Part shown: piece after piece, positions 20,001 through 28,080 of the stretch
Layout: every line of letters begins with the position of its first letter
How positions within the stretch are numbered: position 1 is the first letter of the stretch
Assembly (NCBI RefSeq): GCF_937952055.1
Contig: NZ_CALFYO010000015.1
Span: forward strand, 13,238-77,237
DNA length: 64,000 bases
From: an uncultured Piscinibacter sp.
GTDB taxonomy: Bacteria > Pseudomonadota > Gammaproteobacteria > Burkholderiales > Burkholderiaceae_C
Direction of reading: 5' to 3'
Program-made: the position numbers and the translations under genes
The notes under the pieces: model-generated
What the model saw: the letters and a program-made list of their open reading frames with translations, nothing else
The model's database searches: none
Told to the model about the DNA's origin: nothing

Positions 20001-20160
20001 GCCGATGGGGCACCGCACCGACGCCAGCGTCGTCGGGCGCAGGGGGACCGTTGCTGGCGTATGCGGTCACGGATGCGGCGGTCGCGTGGCGGCGCGACAG
20101 GTTGCTGATGGAGTGTAATGAGCCGGTGCGCCGGCCGCAGCCGCTCAATGCATCCGGCAT
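16987..20160 (-). CDS. Class III adenylate/guanylate cyclase fused to AAA ATPase and TPR-like repeats
   Basis: 1057-residue signalling protein. Residues about 52-230: class III cyclase homology domain with metal-binding Asp62 (VTLLFADLSRSTE) and Asp106 (VQGDGLLAMFGYP) and the transition-state Asn180/Arg184 (GPVPNIAARL). Residues about 255-520: AAA/NACHT-like ATPase with Walker A GPPGMGKT (286-293) and Walker B LLFIDDWQWAD. The remaining C-terminal half is alpha-helical TPR-like repeats. Nucleotide preference (ATP or GTP) is not settled, because the usual adenine-selecting lysine is not obvious (Arg102 at that place). Start uncertain: ATG at 20160, or GTG at 20070 just before the cyclase domain. 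Its 3' end overlaps the DyP-P450 gene. Confidence 0.9.
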   Translation of the reverse strand: MPDALSGCGRRTGSLHSISNLSRRHATAASVTAYASNGPPAPDDAGVGAVPHRHVVTLLFADLSRSTELAGAMEGEHYAALLAELRAAYNDEIVRHGGLVVRVQGDGLLAMFGYPDTREDDARRAVGAALALHARVRSLRVRLPPGHALTLHSGIHGGLVLVGQGDIERGRFELMGPVPNIAARLAEAARADEVLVSVATLGRWARHFSCNGERELRVRGHDEPVRVLQVLAARHPGRTDSAAASAGPRDAQGEAGWVGRTGELVRLQEDLLRARAGHARVAALAGPPGMGKTALAQVLAQQAAQRGWRVLHAYCDDHLGAEPMQPFAQVLRELGQAVPDRAGAVLAAVRAALSPWLLQGPVLLFIDDWQWADDASHQVLQALRRQVEMPLMVLLTTRAVDHPRGLELADTTLVLAPLSEDEAMQLARGRLPAVDPFVLGEVCRHAGGNPLFLGELCHSVQRASRRDVLLSQGSDQAGLAGLNRLQGAAGWLAHLVESRLRALPAVQAELLRAAAVIGNVVPAWLLQHLYGRGADDPDVRALAEQDFLYPAERSGTLRFKHGLTRDVVYERVGLHQRQWLHLRVASALLQRCADQPETDVLEALAYHFDAGGEPTLAARYAERAGDRALGASALDRARAHYRVALAALDRLGLDEERSLRWIAIVQRLGLVSLYDPTRADLALVQRALALAERQSDLAVRARARYWLSYIHYGLGDALEAVRHGEQALQLARQATDDPLAVQVVATLGEAHTAAGQYAQALALLDEAIAVKRRHRSGRRTNVGLAFSLVCRACVLGDRGRFADAEESFAEALTCVMGEEHEIGATIHGWRAAVLLWQGAWEQAIPAAAESARIARATRSLAQYSIACAIEHYAHWMLHGQPQSMLAIQEATAWLAPRETGIFRSLNHGWLTEGLLALGQRETARRHAALALRRARHSDRLGLAMSQRALALDAAACGKATRAARHLARAYDTARRRESDHERAATQLCEARIEAAQGRVAAAQALAARAGQAFERMAMPWHLAQARLLADGGRQLSPAVLLCPRPLPAALTGDAAAA

Positions 20161-20176
20161 GGCAGGCGGATTGGCT

Positions 20177-20767
20177 TCAGCCAGCGTCGAACTGGCCCGC
20201 GTTCAGGCCGCGCATCGGCGCGTAGAAGGCACGGATGCGCACCAGGTCGGCATCGAGGTCGTCGCCCGGCTCGATGAGCGGCCCGAGGCCGAGGCGGCGC
20301 TGGCCGTAGTCGAGGTAGGCGAGCTGGATCGGCAGACCGGCACCGCGCGCGATATGGTGGAAGCCGGTCTTCCACTGTGAACGTCGGCTGCGCGTGCCTT
20401 CCGGGGACAGCACCAGCTGCAACGGCCCCGGCGCGGCCTTCAGCGCCGTGATCGAGGAGGCCACGAGCTGGTTCGCGCGGTCCCGCTGCACCGGGATGCC
20501 CCCCAGCCAGCGCATCAGCGTTCCGAACGGCGGCCGGAAGAGCGAGGCCTTGCCGAGCCAGCGGATGTTCATGCCCAGCGCGAAGGCACCCATGAGCGTG
20601 AACGGCAGGTCCCAGTTGCTGGTGTGCGGAGCGGCGATGACGACGCAGCGCGGCGCGTGCGGCGCCGGCGCGCCTTCGACGCGCCAACCGGCGAGCCTCA
20701 GCCCGAGCCTTGACACGGTGCGCAGCAGCGGCACGAGCAGCGGAGTGTCGAAGATCGTGACCGGCAT
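20177..20767 (-). CDS. 1-acyl-sn-glycerol-3-phosphate acyltransferase family protein
   Basis: 196-residue PlsC-family acyltransferase that would transfer a fatty acyl group to lysophosphatidate or a related acceptor at the inner membrane. The catalytic HX4D motif is seen as PHTSNWD and the acceptor-binding block as SPEGTRSRRSQWKTGF. It lacks extended membrane segments and is shorter than PlsC, like the small 'acyltransferase' group common in Proteobacteria. ATG at 20767 (MPVTIFDTP) is preferred over the ATG at 20779; the upstream open frame to 21535 is antisense to the PLD gene. The cyclase gene starts 16 bases downstream on the same strand. Confidence 0.88.
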   Translation of the reverse strand: MPVTIFDTPLLVPLLRTVSRLGLRLAGWRVEGAPAPHAPRCVVIAAPHTSNWDLPFTLMGAFALGMNIRWLGKASLFRPPFGTLMRWLGGIPVQRDRANQLVASSITALKAAPGPLQLVLSPEGTRSRRSQWKTGFHHIARGAGLPIQLAYLDYGQRRLGLGPLIEPGDDLDADLVRIRAFYAPMRGLNAGQFDAG

Positions 20768-20839
20768 GGAGGCAAGCATAAGCGCTGCGCATGGCCTTCG
20801 GCCCGTACACTGCACCGGCCACTTCCCGAGCCCCCGAAC

Positions 20840-22207
20840 ATGCCCCCTGAGGTGCCCGCCCCCCCCATCGCCGAGGCAGCGCACGGCCCGGCCGCCGCGG
20901 CGCCGCCCGGCGGACCGGTCTATCGCGGCCTGGCGCGCGGGCTGGCGGCTCTGCAACGCCGCGGCTGGCCCGCAGCGCTGGCGCGCATCGACGCCGGCGA
21001 ACTGCGCGGCTACGCGCTGGCCTTCGACTACATGCTGAAGGCCACGGCCTGGAAGCACCGGCGCGGTGAGCCCTCGTGGCCGGCGATCCAGGCACGCTGG
21101 GCCCGCGCCGTCGGCGACACCGCGCTGCGCGACCGTCTCGCCGGCACGCTGCACGCCGACGACCGCTTCGAACTCATCGCCGACGGTCCGGCCGGCTTCG
21201 AGCGCCGCGCCGCGCTGTACGCCGGCGCCAGCCGCAGCATCGACGTCGCCACCTACTACATCCAGCCCGACGAGACGGGCCTGGCGACGATCCGGGCCTG
21301 GGCCGACTGCGTCGCGCGCGGCGTGCGCGTGCGACTGCTGGTCGACCGCTACGCCATGGCGAAAAAGTCCATCGAGGTCGCCGGCATGGAGGCGCTGCAT
21401 GCCGCACTGGCACAGGCCGGCGTGCAGCTGCGTGAATGGCACGACCCCGAGCGACCGCACGACAGCACGCACCGCAAGGCGATCGTCGTCGACGGCCGCA
21501 CGGCGCTGGTTGGCGGACGCAACTTCGCCGACCACTACCGCGGCACCGCCTGGCGCGACCTCGACCTCGTTCTCGAAGGCCCGTCGGTGGCGCCGCTGGC
21601 GACCAGCTTCGAGGCCTGGTGGTCAGGCCTGCATCGGCCGCTGCCGCCGGCGCGGCCCTGGGTCGACCACGTGCCGGCCGACATCCTGACCGACCCGGTG
21701 ATGGGCTTCGTGCTCGCCGCGGTGGGCGCGGCGCGTGAGTCGGTGGATCTCGAGCTGGCCTACTTCGTCGCGCACGACACGCTGTGCACCGCACTGGCCG
21801 ATGCCGCGCGCCGCGGCGTGCGCGTGCGCCTTCTCACCAACTCGGCGGCTTCGAACGACCTGCCCTATGCGGTGTGGACGGCCTACGAAGGCGCGCGCCG
21901 GCTGCTCGAGGCCGGCTGCGAGGTGCACCTGCGTCCCGGTGCCGGCCGCACCCTGCACTGCAAGTACGTGCTCGTCGACCGACGCTGGATCAGCTTCGGC
22001 AGCCACAACCTGGACTACTACTCGCCGCGCTTCGTCTGCGAAAACAACCTCGTCGTCGACGCACCGGCGCTGGCCGAACGCCTGTCCGACTTCTTCGACA
22101 CCGGCGTCGCCTCGGCCGAGCCACTGACGCTGGCGGCGGCGCGGCAATGGCTGGCCGGGCATCGCGCGCGCCGGCTCTACGACCTTGTCTTCCGCGACTT
22201 CCAGTAG
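20840..22207 (+). CDS. Phospholipase D superfamily protein (cardiolipin synthase-like)
   Basis: 455-residue PLD-fold phosphatidyltransferase/phosphodiesterase. Two HKD motifs are intact: THRKAIVVDGRTALVGGRNF near residues 213-232 and LHCKYVLVDRRWISFGSHN near residues 372-390. Each gives half of the active site. No clear N-terminal membrane anchor, unlike classical ClsA, so it is closer to the ClsB/ClsC-like or YbhO-type group. It may act on phospholipid headgroups together with the divergent acyltransferase 73 bases away. The last 23 bases overlap the MFS gene, implying translational coupling. Confidence 0.9.
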   Translation: MPPEVPAPPIAEAAHGPAAAAPPGGPVYRGLARGLAALQRRGWPAALARIDAGELRGYALAFDYMLKATAWKHRRGEPSWPAIQARWARAVGDTALRDRLAGTLHADDRFELIADGPAGFERRAALYAGASRSIDVATYYIQPDETGLATIRAWADCVARGVRVRLLVDRYAMAKKSIEVAGMEALHAALAQAGVQLREWHDPERPHDSTHRKAIVVDGRTALVGGRNFADHYRGTAWRDLDLVLEGPSVAPLATSFEAWWSGLHRPLPPARPWVDHVPADILTDPVMGFVLAAVGAARESVDLELAYFVAHDTLCTALADAARRGVRVRLLTNSAASNDLPYAVWTAYEGARRLLEAGCEVHLRPGAGRTLHCKYVLVDRRWISFGSHNLDYYSPRFVCENNLVVDAPALAERLSDFFDTGVASAEPLTLAAARQWLAGHRARRLYDLVFRDFQ

Positions 22208-23396
22208 CGGCGGCGGCAGCCGCCGCGCGCTCGCGCTCGTCGCTGCCGCCGTGCTGGCCGGCTTCGACGCCGGCGCGATCGGCTTCGTGCTGCCGGCGAT
22301 GCGCGGCGCCACCGGGGCCGACGCGCAGACGGCCTCATGGCTGCTGTCGGTGTTCGTCGCCGCCACGCTGGTGGCGGTGCCGGCCTGCGCCTTCGCGGTG
22401 CGGCGCTTCGGCGCGCCACGCCTGCTGCAAGCCTGCCTGGCACTGGCGGCGCTGGCCGCCGCGCTGGCGGCGCTGGCGCCCGCCACCGGTGCCGTGCTCG
22501 CCGCGCGCGCGCTGCAGGGGCTGGCGCACGGACCGCTGCTGCCGCTGGGTGCGGCCATCGTCGTGGTGCACTGGCCCGTGCAGGTGCAGGGCCGGCTGAT
22601 GGGGGTGATCTCGCTCGGCTACGGCCTGGCCTTCCTGGTGGCGATGGTCGGCACGCCCTGGCTGCTGCAGTTCGGCTGGCGCAGCGGCTTCGCGCTGTCG
22701 GCGGGGCTGGCCCTTCTGGCGCTGACGCTGACGCCGGCCGGACAGGCCAGGGGCGCCGGATCGCCGGTGGTGGCCGCGACGCCGACACGCACCTGGCGCG
22801 CGCTGTGGGTGCGACCGATGCCTGCGGTCGCGCTGCTGGCGGTGGGCACCGGCATCGGGCAGGCGGTGCTGTTGTGGCTGCCCAGCCTGGCTGTGGCGCG
22901 ACTGGGCGCGGCCATGACCGAGACCTCGCTGCTGATGCTGCCGCTGGTGGCCGGCGGGCTGATTGCCACCGGACTGGTGATCGCGCTGCTCGACCGCGTC
23001 GGCGCACGGCCCCTGGTGCTCGGCGGCGCCGCGCTCAGCGTCGCGGGCGTGCTGCTGGCTGCGGGGGCGCCACCGTCTCCCGCTGCCTTCATGGCCGGCG
23101 CCGCCGCGCTCGGGCTCGGTGTCACCGGCCTGTGCGGTGGCCCGCTGCGCTATGCCGCGGCGCGCGCGTTGCCGCTCGGTGAACAAGGGCTGGCGCAGGG
23201 CGCGGTGGCCTGGCTGACCAACCTCGGCGTGCTCGGCGGAAGCGTGCTGCTGGGCGCGCTGGCCGCACGCGGTCAAGCCGGCACGGCGGTTGCCGCCACG
23301 GTGCAGGCGCTGCTGACCGCCTGCGCTCTGATGGCCGTCGCGTTCCTGGCGGCGCTCACCTTGCCAAGACACCGCACGGCTTCGGCGGCGACCTGA
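22185..23396 (+). CDS. MFS transporter
   Basis: 403-residue major facilitator transporter with about 12 hydrophobic segments, the first from residue 15 (ALALVAAAVLAGFDAGAIG). A GFDAGAIGFVLPAM first-helix motif and R-F-G-A-P-R loop after helix 2 fit the family. Substrate unknown. The start is a TTG at 22185 within the end of the PLD gene (23-base overlap); no ATG or GTG occurs early enough to keep helix 1, so this rare start is preferred and coupling to the PLD gene is likely. Confidence 0.82.
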   Translation: MSSATSSSGGGSRRALALVAAAVLAGFDAGAIGFVLPAMRGATGADAQTASWLLSVFVAATLVAVPACAFAVRRFGAPRLLQACLALAALAAALAALAPATGAVLAARALQGLAHGPLLPLGAAIVVVHWPVQVQGRLMGVISLGYGLAFLVAMVGTPWLLQFGWRSGFALSAGLALLALTLTPAGQARGAGSPVVAATPTRTWRALWVRPMPAVALLAVGTGIGQAVLLWLPSLAVARLGAAMTETSLLMLPLVAGGLIATGLVIALLDRVGARPLVLGGAALSVAGVLLAAGAPPSPAAFMAGAAALGLGVTGLCGGPLRYAAARALPLGEQGLAQGAVAWLTNLGVLGGSVLLGALAARGQAGTAVAATVQALLTACALMAVAFLAALTLPRHRTASAAT

Positions 23397-23430
23397 GAGC
23401 GGCTAAGCTCGTCGCTTTTGCACAGCACAC

Positions 23431-23434
23431 GGAG
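23431..23434 (+). promoter_or_regulatory. Shine-Dalgarno site deciding the TTG start of the cNMP-CPBP gene
   Basis: GGAG five bases before the TTG at 23440. The in-frame ATG at 23461 has no comparable site upstream, so TTG is the better start. Confidence 0.55.
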
Positions 23435-23439
23435 CGCCG

Positions 23440-24663
23440 TTGTCCTGCCACCAACCCAGCATGACCGAAGCCGAATGTGAGGCACCGCGCGCAGCGCCTA
23501 GCGATCTCGCCACCGTGATGGCGATGCTCGGGCGCAGCACGCTCTTCCAGCGCTGCAGCAACGAAGACCTGGCCGCGCTGGCCGGCAGCGCACGCCACGT
23601 CGACCATGCAGCCGGCACCGACATCGTGTGCGAAGGCGACCCGGCGCACGACTTGATGCTCATCGAAAGCGGCGAGGCCCTGGTGCTCAAGCGCGGCGAC
23701 TCGGGACAGGAGCACACGATCAACCGCCTCGTCGCCGGCGACTCTTTCGGCGAGATGGCGTTGTTCGACCGCGTGCCGCGTTCGGCCACGGTGCGTGCCG
23801 CCGGGCCGGTGCGCACGCTGGTGCTGCCGCTGCAGGCGATCGTCGCGTTGGCCGAGGCGCGGCCGACGCTGGTGCCGGTGCTGGTGGACATCGGCGCGCT
23901 GGTGGCCGAGCGGCTGCGCGCGTCGAGCAACAGCGCCGTGGCTGCTGCCGACCGGGCGCTCGCCGAAGAGCGGATGCGCGCCGTGATGGGACGCTTCACG
24001 CTGCTGCTGATCATGGCCTACACGCTCTACACGTGGGTGCTGGGCACGGCCGCGCAGATGAAGGTGGCGCTGGGCCACAGCGAGTTCATCACCGTGCCCG
24101 CGATCATCGTCTGCGTCGCCATCCTGATCGCGTTCGTGCGCGTGTCGGGCTATCCGGCGAGCTTCTTCGGGTTGACATGGCAGAACGCCGGCCGCCACAT
24201 CCGCGAGGCGGTGCTGCTGACGTTGCCGTTGATGGCCCTGACCGTGCTGCTGAAGCTGGCGCTGTTGAAGTGGGTGCCCGGCATGGAGGGGCTGTCACTG
24301 TTCCAGATGTTCGCGCCGGCACCGGCGAACGCGCCTGCAGGTGGCTTCAACCCTTGGCTGGCGCTGGCCTACGTCGTCTTTGCGCCGTTCCAGGAGCTGA
24401 TCTACCGCGGTGGCGTGCAGGGTTCACTGTCGCACTTCCTCACCGGCCGCCGGCGCGACACGCTCGCCATCGTCGGCGCCAACATCATCTTCTCGGCCGC
24501 CCACTTGTACGTCTCCGTCGGGCTGGCGGTGACGGCCTTCGCGGCGGGCCTGTTCTGGGGCTGGCTGTACGCACGCCAGCGCGGCTTGGCGGGAGTCTCG
24601 GTGTCGCACGTGCTGCTGGGCTTCTGGGCCTTCGAGGTGGTGGACCTCGGCGTGCTGGAATAG
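23440..24663 (+). CDS. Cyclic-nucleotide-binding domain fused to a CPBP (CAAX/Abi-type) intramembrane protease
   Basis: 407 residues. Residues about 30-160: cNMP-binding (Crp-like) fold with the phosphate-cassette GEMALFDRVPRSATVRA. Residues about 185-400: six to eight hydrophobic helices with CPBP landmarks FQELIYRGG (Gln318-Glu319-x3-Arg323, a variant of the EExxxR motif), FSAAHLYVSV (His355) and VSHVLLGFW (His390). It is probably an inner-membrane protease gated by cAMP or cGMP; substrate unknown. TTG start at 23440 supported by GGAG at 23431-23434. It lies 3.3 kb from the cyclase gene at 16987-20160, which could supply the ligand; this link is speculation. Confidence 0.85.
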   Translation: MSCHQPSMTEAECEAPRAAPSDLATVMAMLGRSTLFQRCSNEDLAALAGSARHVDHAAGTDIVCEGDPAHDLMLIESGEALVLKRGDSGQEHTINRLVAGDSFGEMALFDRVPRSATVRAAGPVRTLVLPLQAIVALAEARPTLVPVLVDIGALVAERLRASSNSAVAAADRALAEERMRAVMGRFTLLLIMAYTLYTWVLGTAAQMKVALGHSEFITVPAIIVCVAILIAFVRVSGYPASFFGLTWQNAGRHIREAVLLTLPLMALTVLLKLALLKWVPGMEGLSLFQMFAPAPANAPAGGFNPWLALAYVVFAPFQELIYRGGVQGSLSHFLTGRRRDTLAIVGANIIFSAAHLYVSVGLAVTAFAAGLFWGWLYARQRGLAGVSVSHVLLGFWAFEVVDLGVLE

Positions 24664-25937
24664 GAGCGGGTGCGGTCTGCTCGCGCGACCGACGGCAGAG
24701 GTCCTGCGCAGCCCGCCGTCCCGACTCGACGCGGCGCAGACCGTGGAGACCGTGAGCCGCTGCCCCGAGAGCACTGGCTCAGGGCAGGACAGCCAGGTGT
24801 CGCCGTCGTGCCCGCAGGCCGTGCCTCTGTTCCACCAATGCACGTTCCTCCGCGAGGATGCGGCCCCACATCGTGGCCGCGTCCGGGTGTCGCCAGCCGA
24901 GGTCCCGCCGCGCCTTGGCCGATGAATAGTTGAGATCCACCCGCGTCACGTCCGCCACGTCGGGCGACATGAAGGCCGGCAGTCCCAGTGCGCGCAGGAT
25001 CGGCGCGACGAACATGAACTGCGCGCGCATCAACCAGCGCGGCAACCGCAGCCGCGGTGCCATGCCCCCGCGGTGTGGCGCCCCCAATGGCCGAACATGG
25101 CGCCGATCGTCTGCGGCAGCCCGCAGAACAGGCAGTCCTCGCCGACCGGCGCCCGCTCGGCCGCCAGCGCGATGCCCTCGGCAAGCGCCTGCACGTCGAC
25201 CATCGCGCACACCATGGTTCGGCCCCACGCCATGGGCGGCAGACGGCCCAGCAGATGCAGCCGCAGGAAGTAGCCGAACAGCGAGTGGTCGTTCGCGCCG
25301 ACCTCGGCGCTGGGCATCGCGATGACCAGCGGCAACCCGCGCGCAGGCCATTGCAGCGCTCGCTGGTGCGCCTCGGCCTTGCTGCGCTCGCAGGCGCTGA
25401 GGTAACGGCCGCCGTGGCGCTGCGACTCGTCGGCCGGGCCGGGCGCGCTGCTGCTCGTGCCGGACAACCTGGAAGCCGTGGCCGACCCGGTGTCGCTGGA
25501 CCGGTCGATCCATGCCAATCTTCTGACGAGCGCATGGCTGCTGAGGCACGGCCGCCAGCAAGAGTGCCAGGCGACTTGGGTCATGTCGGCCTAAGGGATG
25601 CTCAGCACTGGCCACGCCGGGCTGGCACGCCGGGGGCTGCAATCGGCGGCCAGGCGGCGCACGCGGCCGGCCGCACGGCCGATGCCAGCCGCTGGCTGCG
25701 GCAAGCCGTTTGCGACGCCGAGGCCCAGGGCCTGCGGGTGGAGTTGGCTCGCAGCTGCGAGGCCTTGGCAACCGTCGAGCCGGTCGCGTGCTGGTCCGAG
25801 CGCGCGCGCCGGCTGTGGCACGAGATGGCCGTCGGCAGCGTCGTGGCGGCAGTCGATGCCTGACGTCGCGACTTGAACGTGCCTCGCGGGAGCCCGGAAG
25901 CCGGCTGTCGGAGTCGTCCAGGGTCAGGACCCAGCCG
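24664..25937. other. Gene-poor, decayed stretch
   Basis: No intact gene. It contains the epimerase remnant (24779-25434, minus strand) and, on the plus strand, two short reading frames that look like gene remnants: one ending at 25593 (translated ...DRSIHANLLTSAWLLRHG...) and one ending at 25863 (translated ...RTADASRWLRQAVCDAEAQG..., resembling the tail of a TPR-type regulator). Neither could be assigned to a family. Confidence 0.5.
24779..25434 (-). pseudogene. NAD-dependent epimerase/dehydratase remnant (N-terminus lost, frameshifted)
   Basis: Extended-SDR fragment. From 25434 downwards one frame reads a substrate-binding middle part (GGRYLSACERSKAEAH, with the Tyr...Lys of the catalytic pair, then PSAEVGANDHSLFGYFLRLH). 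Near 25065-25075 the reading shifts to another frame that gives the C-terminal part (PRWLMRAQFMFVAPILRAL, then DLNYSSAKARRDLGWRH). The Rossmann GxxGxxG N-terminus is absent. A run of C residues near the shift could be the lesion. Considered non-functional. Confidence 0.7.
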
Positions 25938-27916
25938 CTCGATCCACCCGGCGAGGAAGACAGTCGGCCGCCAGCGACAAGACCGACCGTGGATCGAGCG
26001 CGCGGCCTTCGTCGAAGGCCTTCGCGTACGCGTCGGCGGGAATGGCCGAGCGCGCCTGCGACAGGAAGGGCGCCAGGGGCGCCATGTCGACCGGCTCGAG
26101 TCTCTGGCCGGTGCGCTGCAGGTGCGCCTCGGCCGCTCCGTGCAGGCGCGCTGCCGCCTCGCCGTCCTGGTTCGCGGCATGCAGGGCCGCGGCGACGAGC
26201 AGGAGGTGGGAAACGCCGTAGACCCCTGATCACCTTGCCCGCGAGCCTCGATGACGCGCTCGATCCACGCGCGGGCGGCATCGAGATCCGGCCTTGCGAG
26301 CGAGAGCAGCGCCAGGTTGATGGCTTCGTTGATGACCTGGCTGGCCCAGGCGTGCGTGGCGGCTTCATCCAGGTTATGCCGGTAAAGGTCCTCGGCCTCG
26401 TCGAGGCGACCCAGCGCGCGCAAGGTCTCCGCCCTGTAATGCCGAAGTTGCAGAGCACTGTCCGGCCGCTGCGCGGCCAGCGCCTCCATCGACTCGAGAT
26501 GCCGCCAAGCCTGCGGCGCGTCGTCCAGCGCCAGGGCCGGGGCCGCCATGCCCAGCAGCGCGCTGAACTCGCCCTCCTGATCGCCCAGGACCCGCGAGAG
26601 CCGCAACTGCTCTTCCGCCAGTTCCAGGCTGCGTCGGAAACGGCCGGTCGCGCTCGCGACGATGCGCAAGTCCTGAAGCGCCATGATCCGCGTCGCGCCC
26701 TGAATGCCGGGCCCGGTCGCCGAGAACATCGCTTCGAGCAGCGAGTAGCCGACCTCGAGCATGCCGCGCCCTTCCCAGTACCTTCCCAGCGAGCGCGCCA
26801 GGCGCCAGGCAGTCTCCGAACCGCCGCCATGACGAAGGGCCGCGATCAGGTTTTCGCGGTCTGCATCGAGAAGCGCTGACGAGCGAGAACGGATCCCCGG
26901 GTCGGGATGGTGGGTCAACTCGGCGGCCCGCTTCTCGAAGAACGCCAGGTGCCGATCGCGCGCGTCGCCGGCCCGGCCACCGTCGTCCAGCCGCTCCAGC
27001 GCGAAGAGGCGCACTGTCTCCAGCAACCGATGGCGCGGCTCCGGTCCGGTCGAGTCCAGACCGATCAGCGACTTCGCGGCCAGGCTCGAGAGTTGTTCGA
27101 TGACCTGGTGCTCCGGCGCATCAGCCGCCGAGACGAAGACCGCCGCCTCGATCGTCGAGCCGCCGCTGAACACGGCGAGCCGCTGCAGCAGCCGCTGCTC
27201 GTCGGCGGACAGATGCTCGTAGCTCCAGCGCACCACCGCATCGAGCGTCTGCTGCCGAGGCAGCGCGCGGCGCCCTCCGGTCAGCAGCCGGAAGCGGTCG
27301 TCGAGCCGCGCCCGCAGCTGGTCCACCGACAGCACGCTGAGCCGCGCGGCGGCCAGCTCGAGAGCCAGGGGGATGCCGTCGAGGCGCCGGCAGACCTCGT
27401 GGACCGCTGCCGCGTTGCGCTGATCGACCTCGAAGTCGGGCGCCACCAGGCGCGCCTGGTCCGCGAACAGCCTGACGGCATCGCAGTCGCGCAGCGCCGC
27501 CACGTCCTGCGCGGCGGCGAGCGCCAGCGCCCGAAGAAGGGCGTGCGGGGTTTCGGCAGGGAGGAGGCTGGCTCGCGCACGGCCTCCGCCGCGGCCAATG
27601 CGGTTGGCGTCGAGGGGGTCCGGTCCGATGGCGCGACGAAGCGGTACCCGCGCCCCGCGATGGTGGCGATCGCGCCGACGCCGAGCAGCTTGCGCAGCGC
27701 GCTGATCTGGACCTGGAGGTTGTTCGCCTCGACGACTAGGCCTTCCCAGACCTTGCCGATCAGCTCGTCCTTGGACACCACGCGGTCGCGATGCTCCAGC
27801 AGCACCAGCAGCACGTCGAAGGCCCGGGCGCCGATCGCCGCCGGGCGGCCGTCGACCAGCACCTACCGCTGGTCCGCGCGGACCTCGACCGCTGCAAAGC
27901 GGAAGACTTCTGCCAT
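25924..27916 (-). pseudogene. Broken winged-helix/NB-ARC ATPase/TPR transcriptional regulator
   Basis: Remnant of an AfsR/OmpR-type regulator. From the ATG at 27916 (MAEVFRFAAVEVRADQR) an in-frame TAG at 27863-27865 interrupts the winged helix, which then continues (RAFDVLLVLLEHRDRVVSKD, then VQISALRKLLGV, then GRGYRFVAP). After PKPRTPFFGR the sequence jumps, with a frame change, to the middle of the NB-ARC ATPase (CRRLDGIPLALELAAARLSV); the Walker A and B portion is missing, so an internal deletion of roughly 200 codons is inferred. Helical TPR-like repeats follow and a further frameshift near 26225 moves to the frame that ends at 25924 (GEAAARLHGAAEAHLQRTGQ). Three independent lesions make function very unlikely. 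Confidence 0.8.
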
Positions 27917-28080
27917 CGCCACGTCTGATGATCCCCGTTGCGGCGGTCGCCCCCTGCACGCCGCGCGGATGCGGAGCGGCGGCTGACGAGTCTGGCGAGC
28001 GTAGCCGCATCCCTCGCTGCGGCACAACGGGTGTGACGGGGTGCGTGCCGCGACGCCGCGCGATCCCGCCATCCCCGAGG

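Noticed and set aside
20779..21535. N-terminal extension of the acyltransferase frame to 21535
   Set aside because: The extension is antisense to the PLD gene and has no membrane or acyltransferase features.
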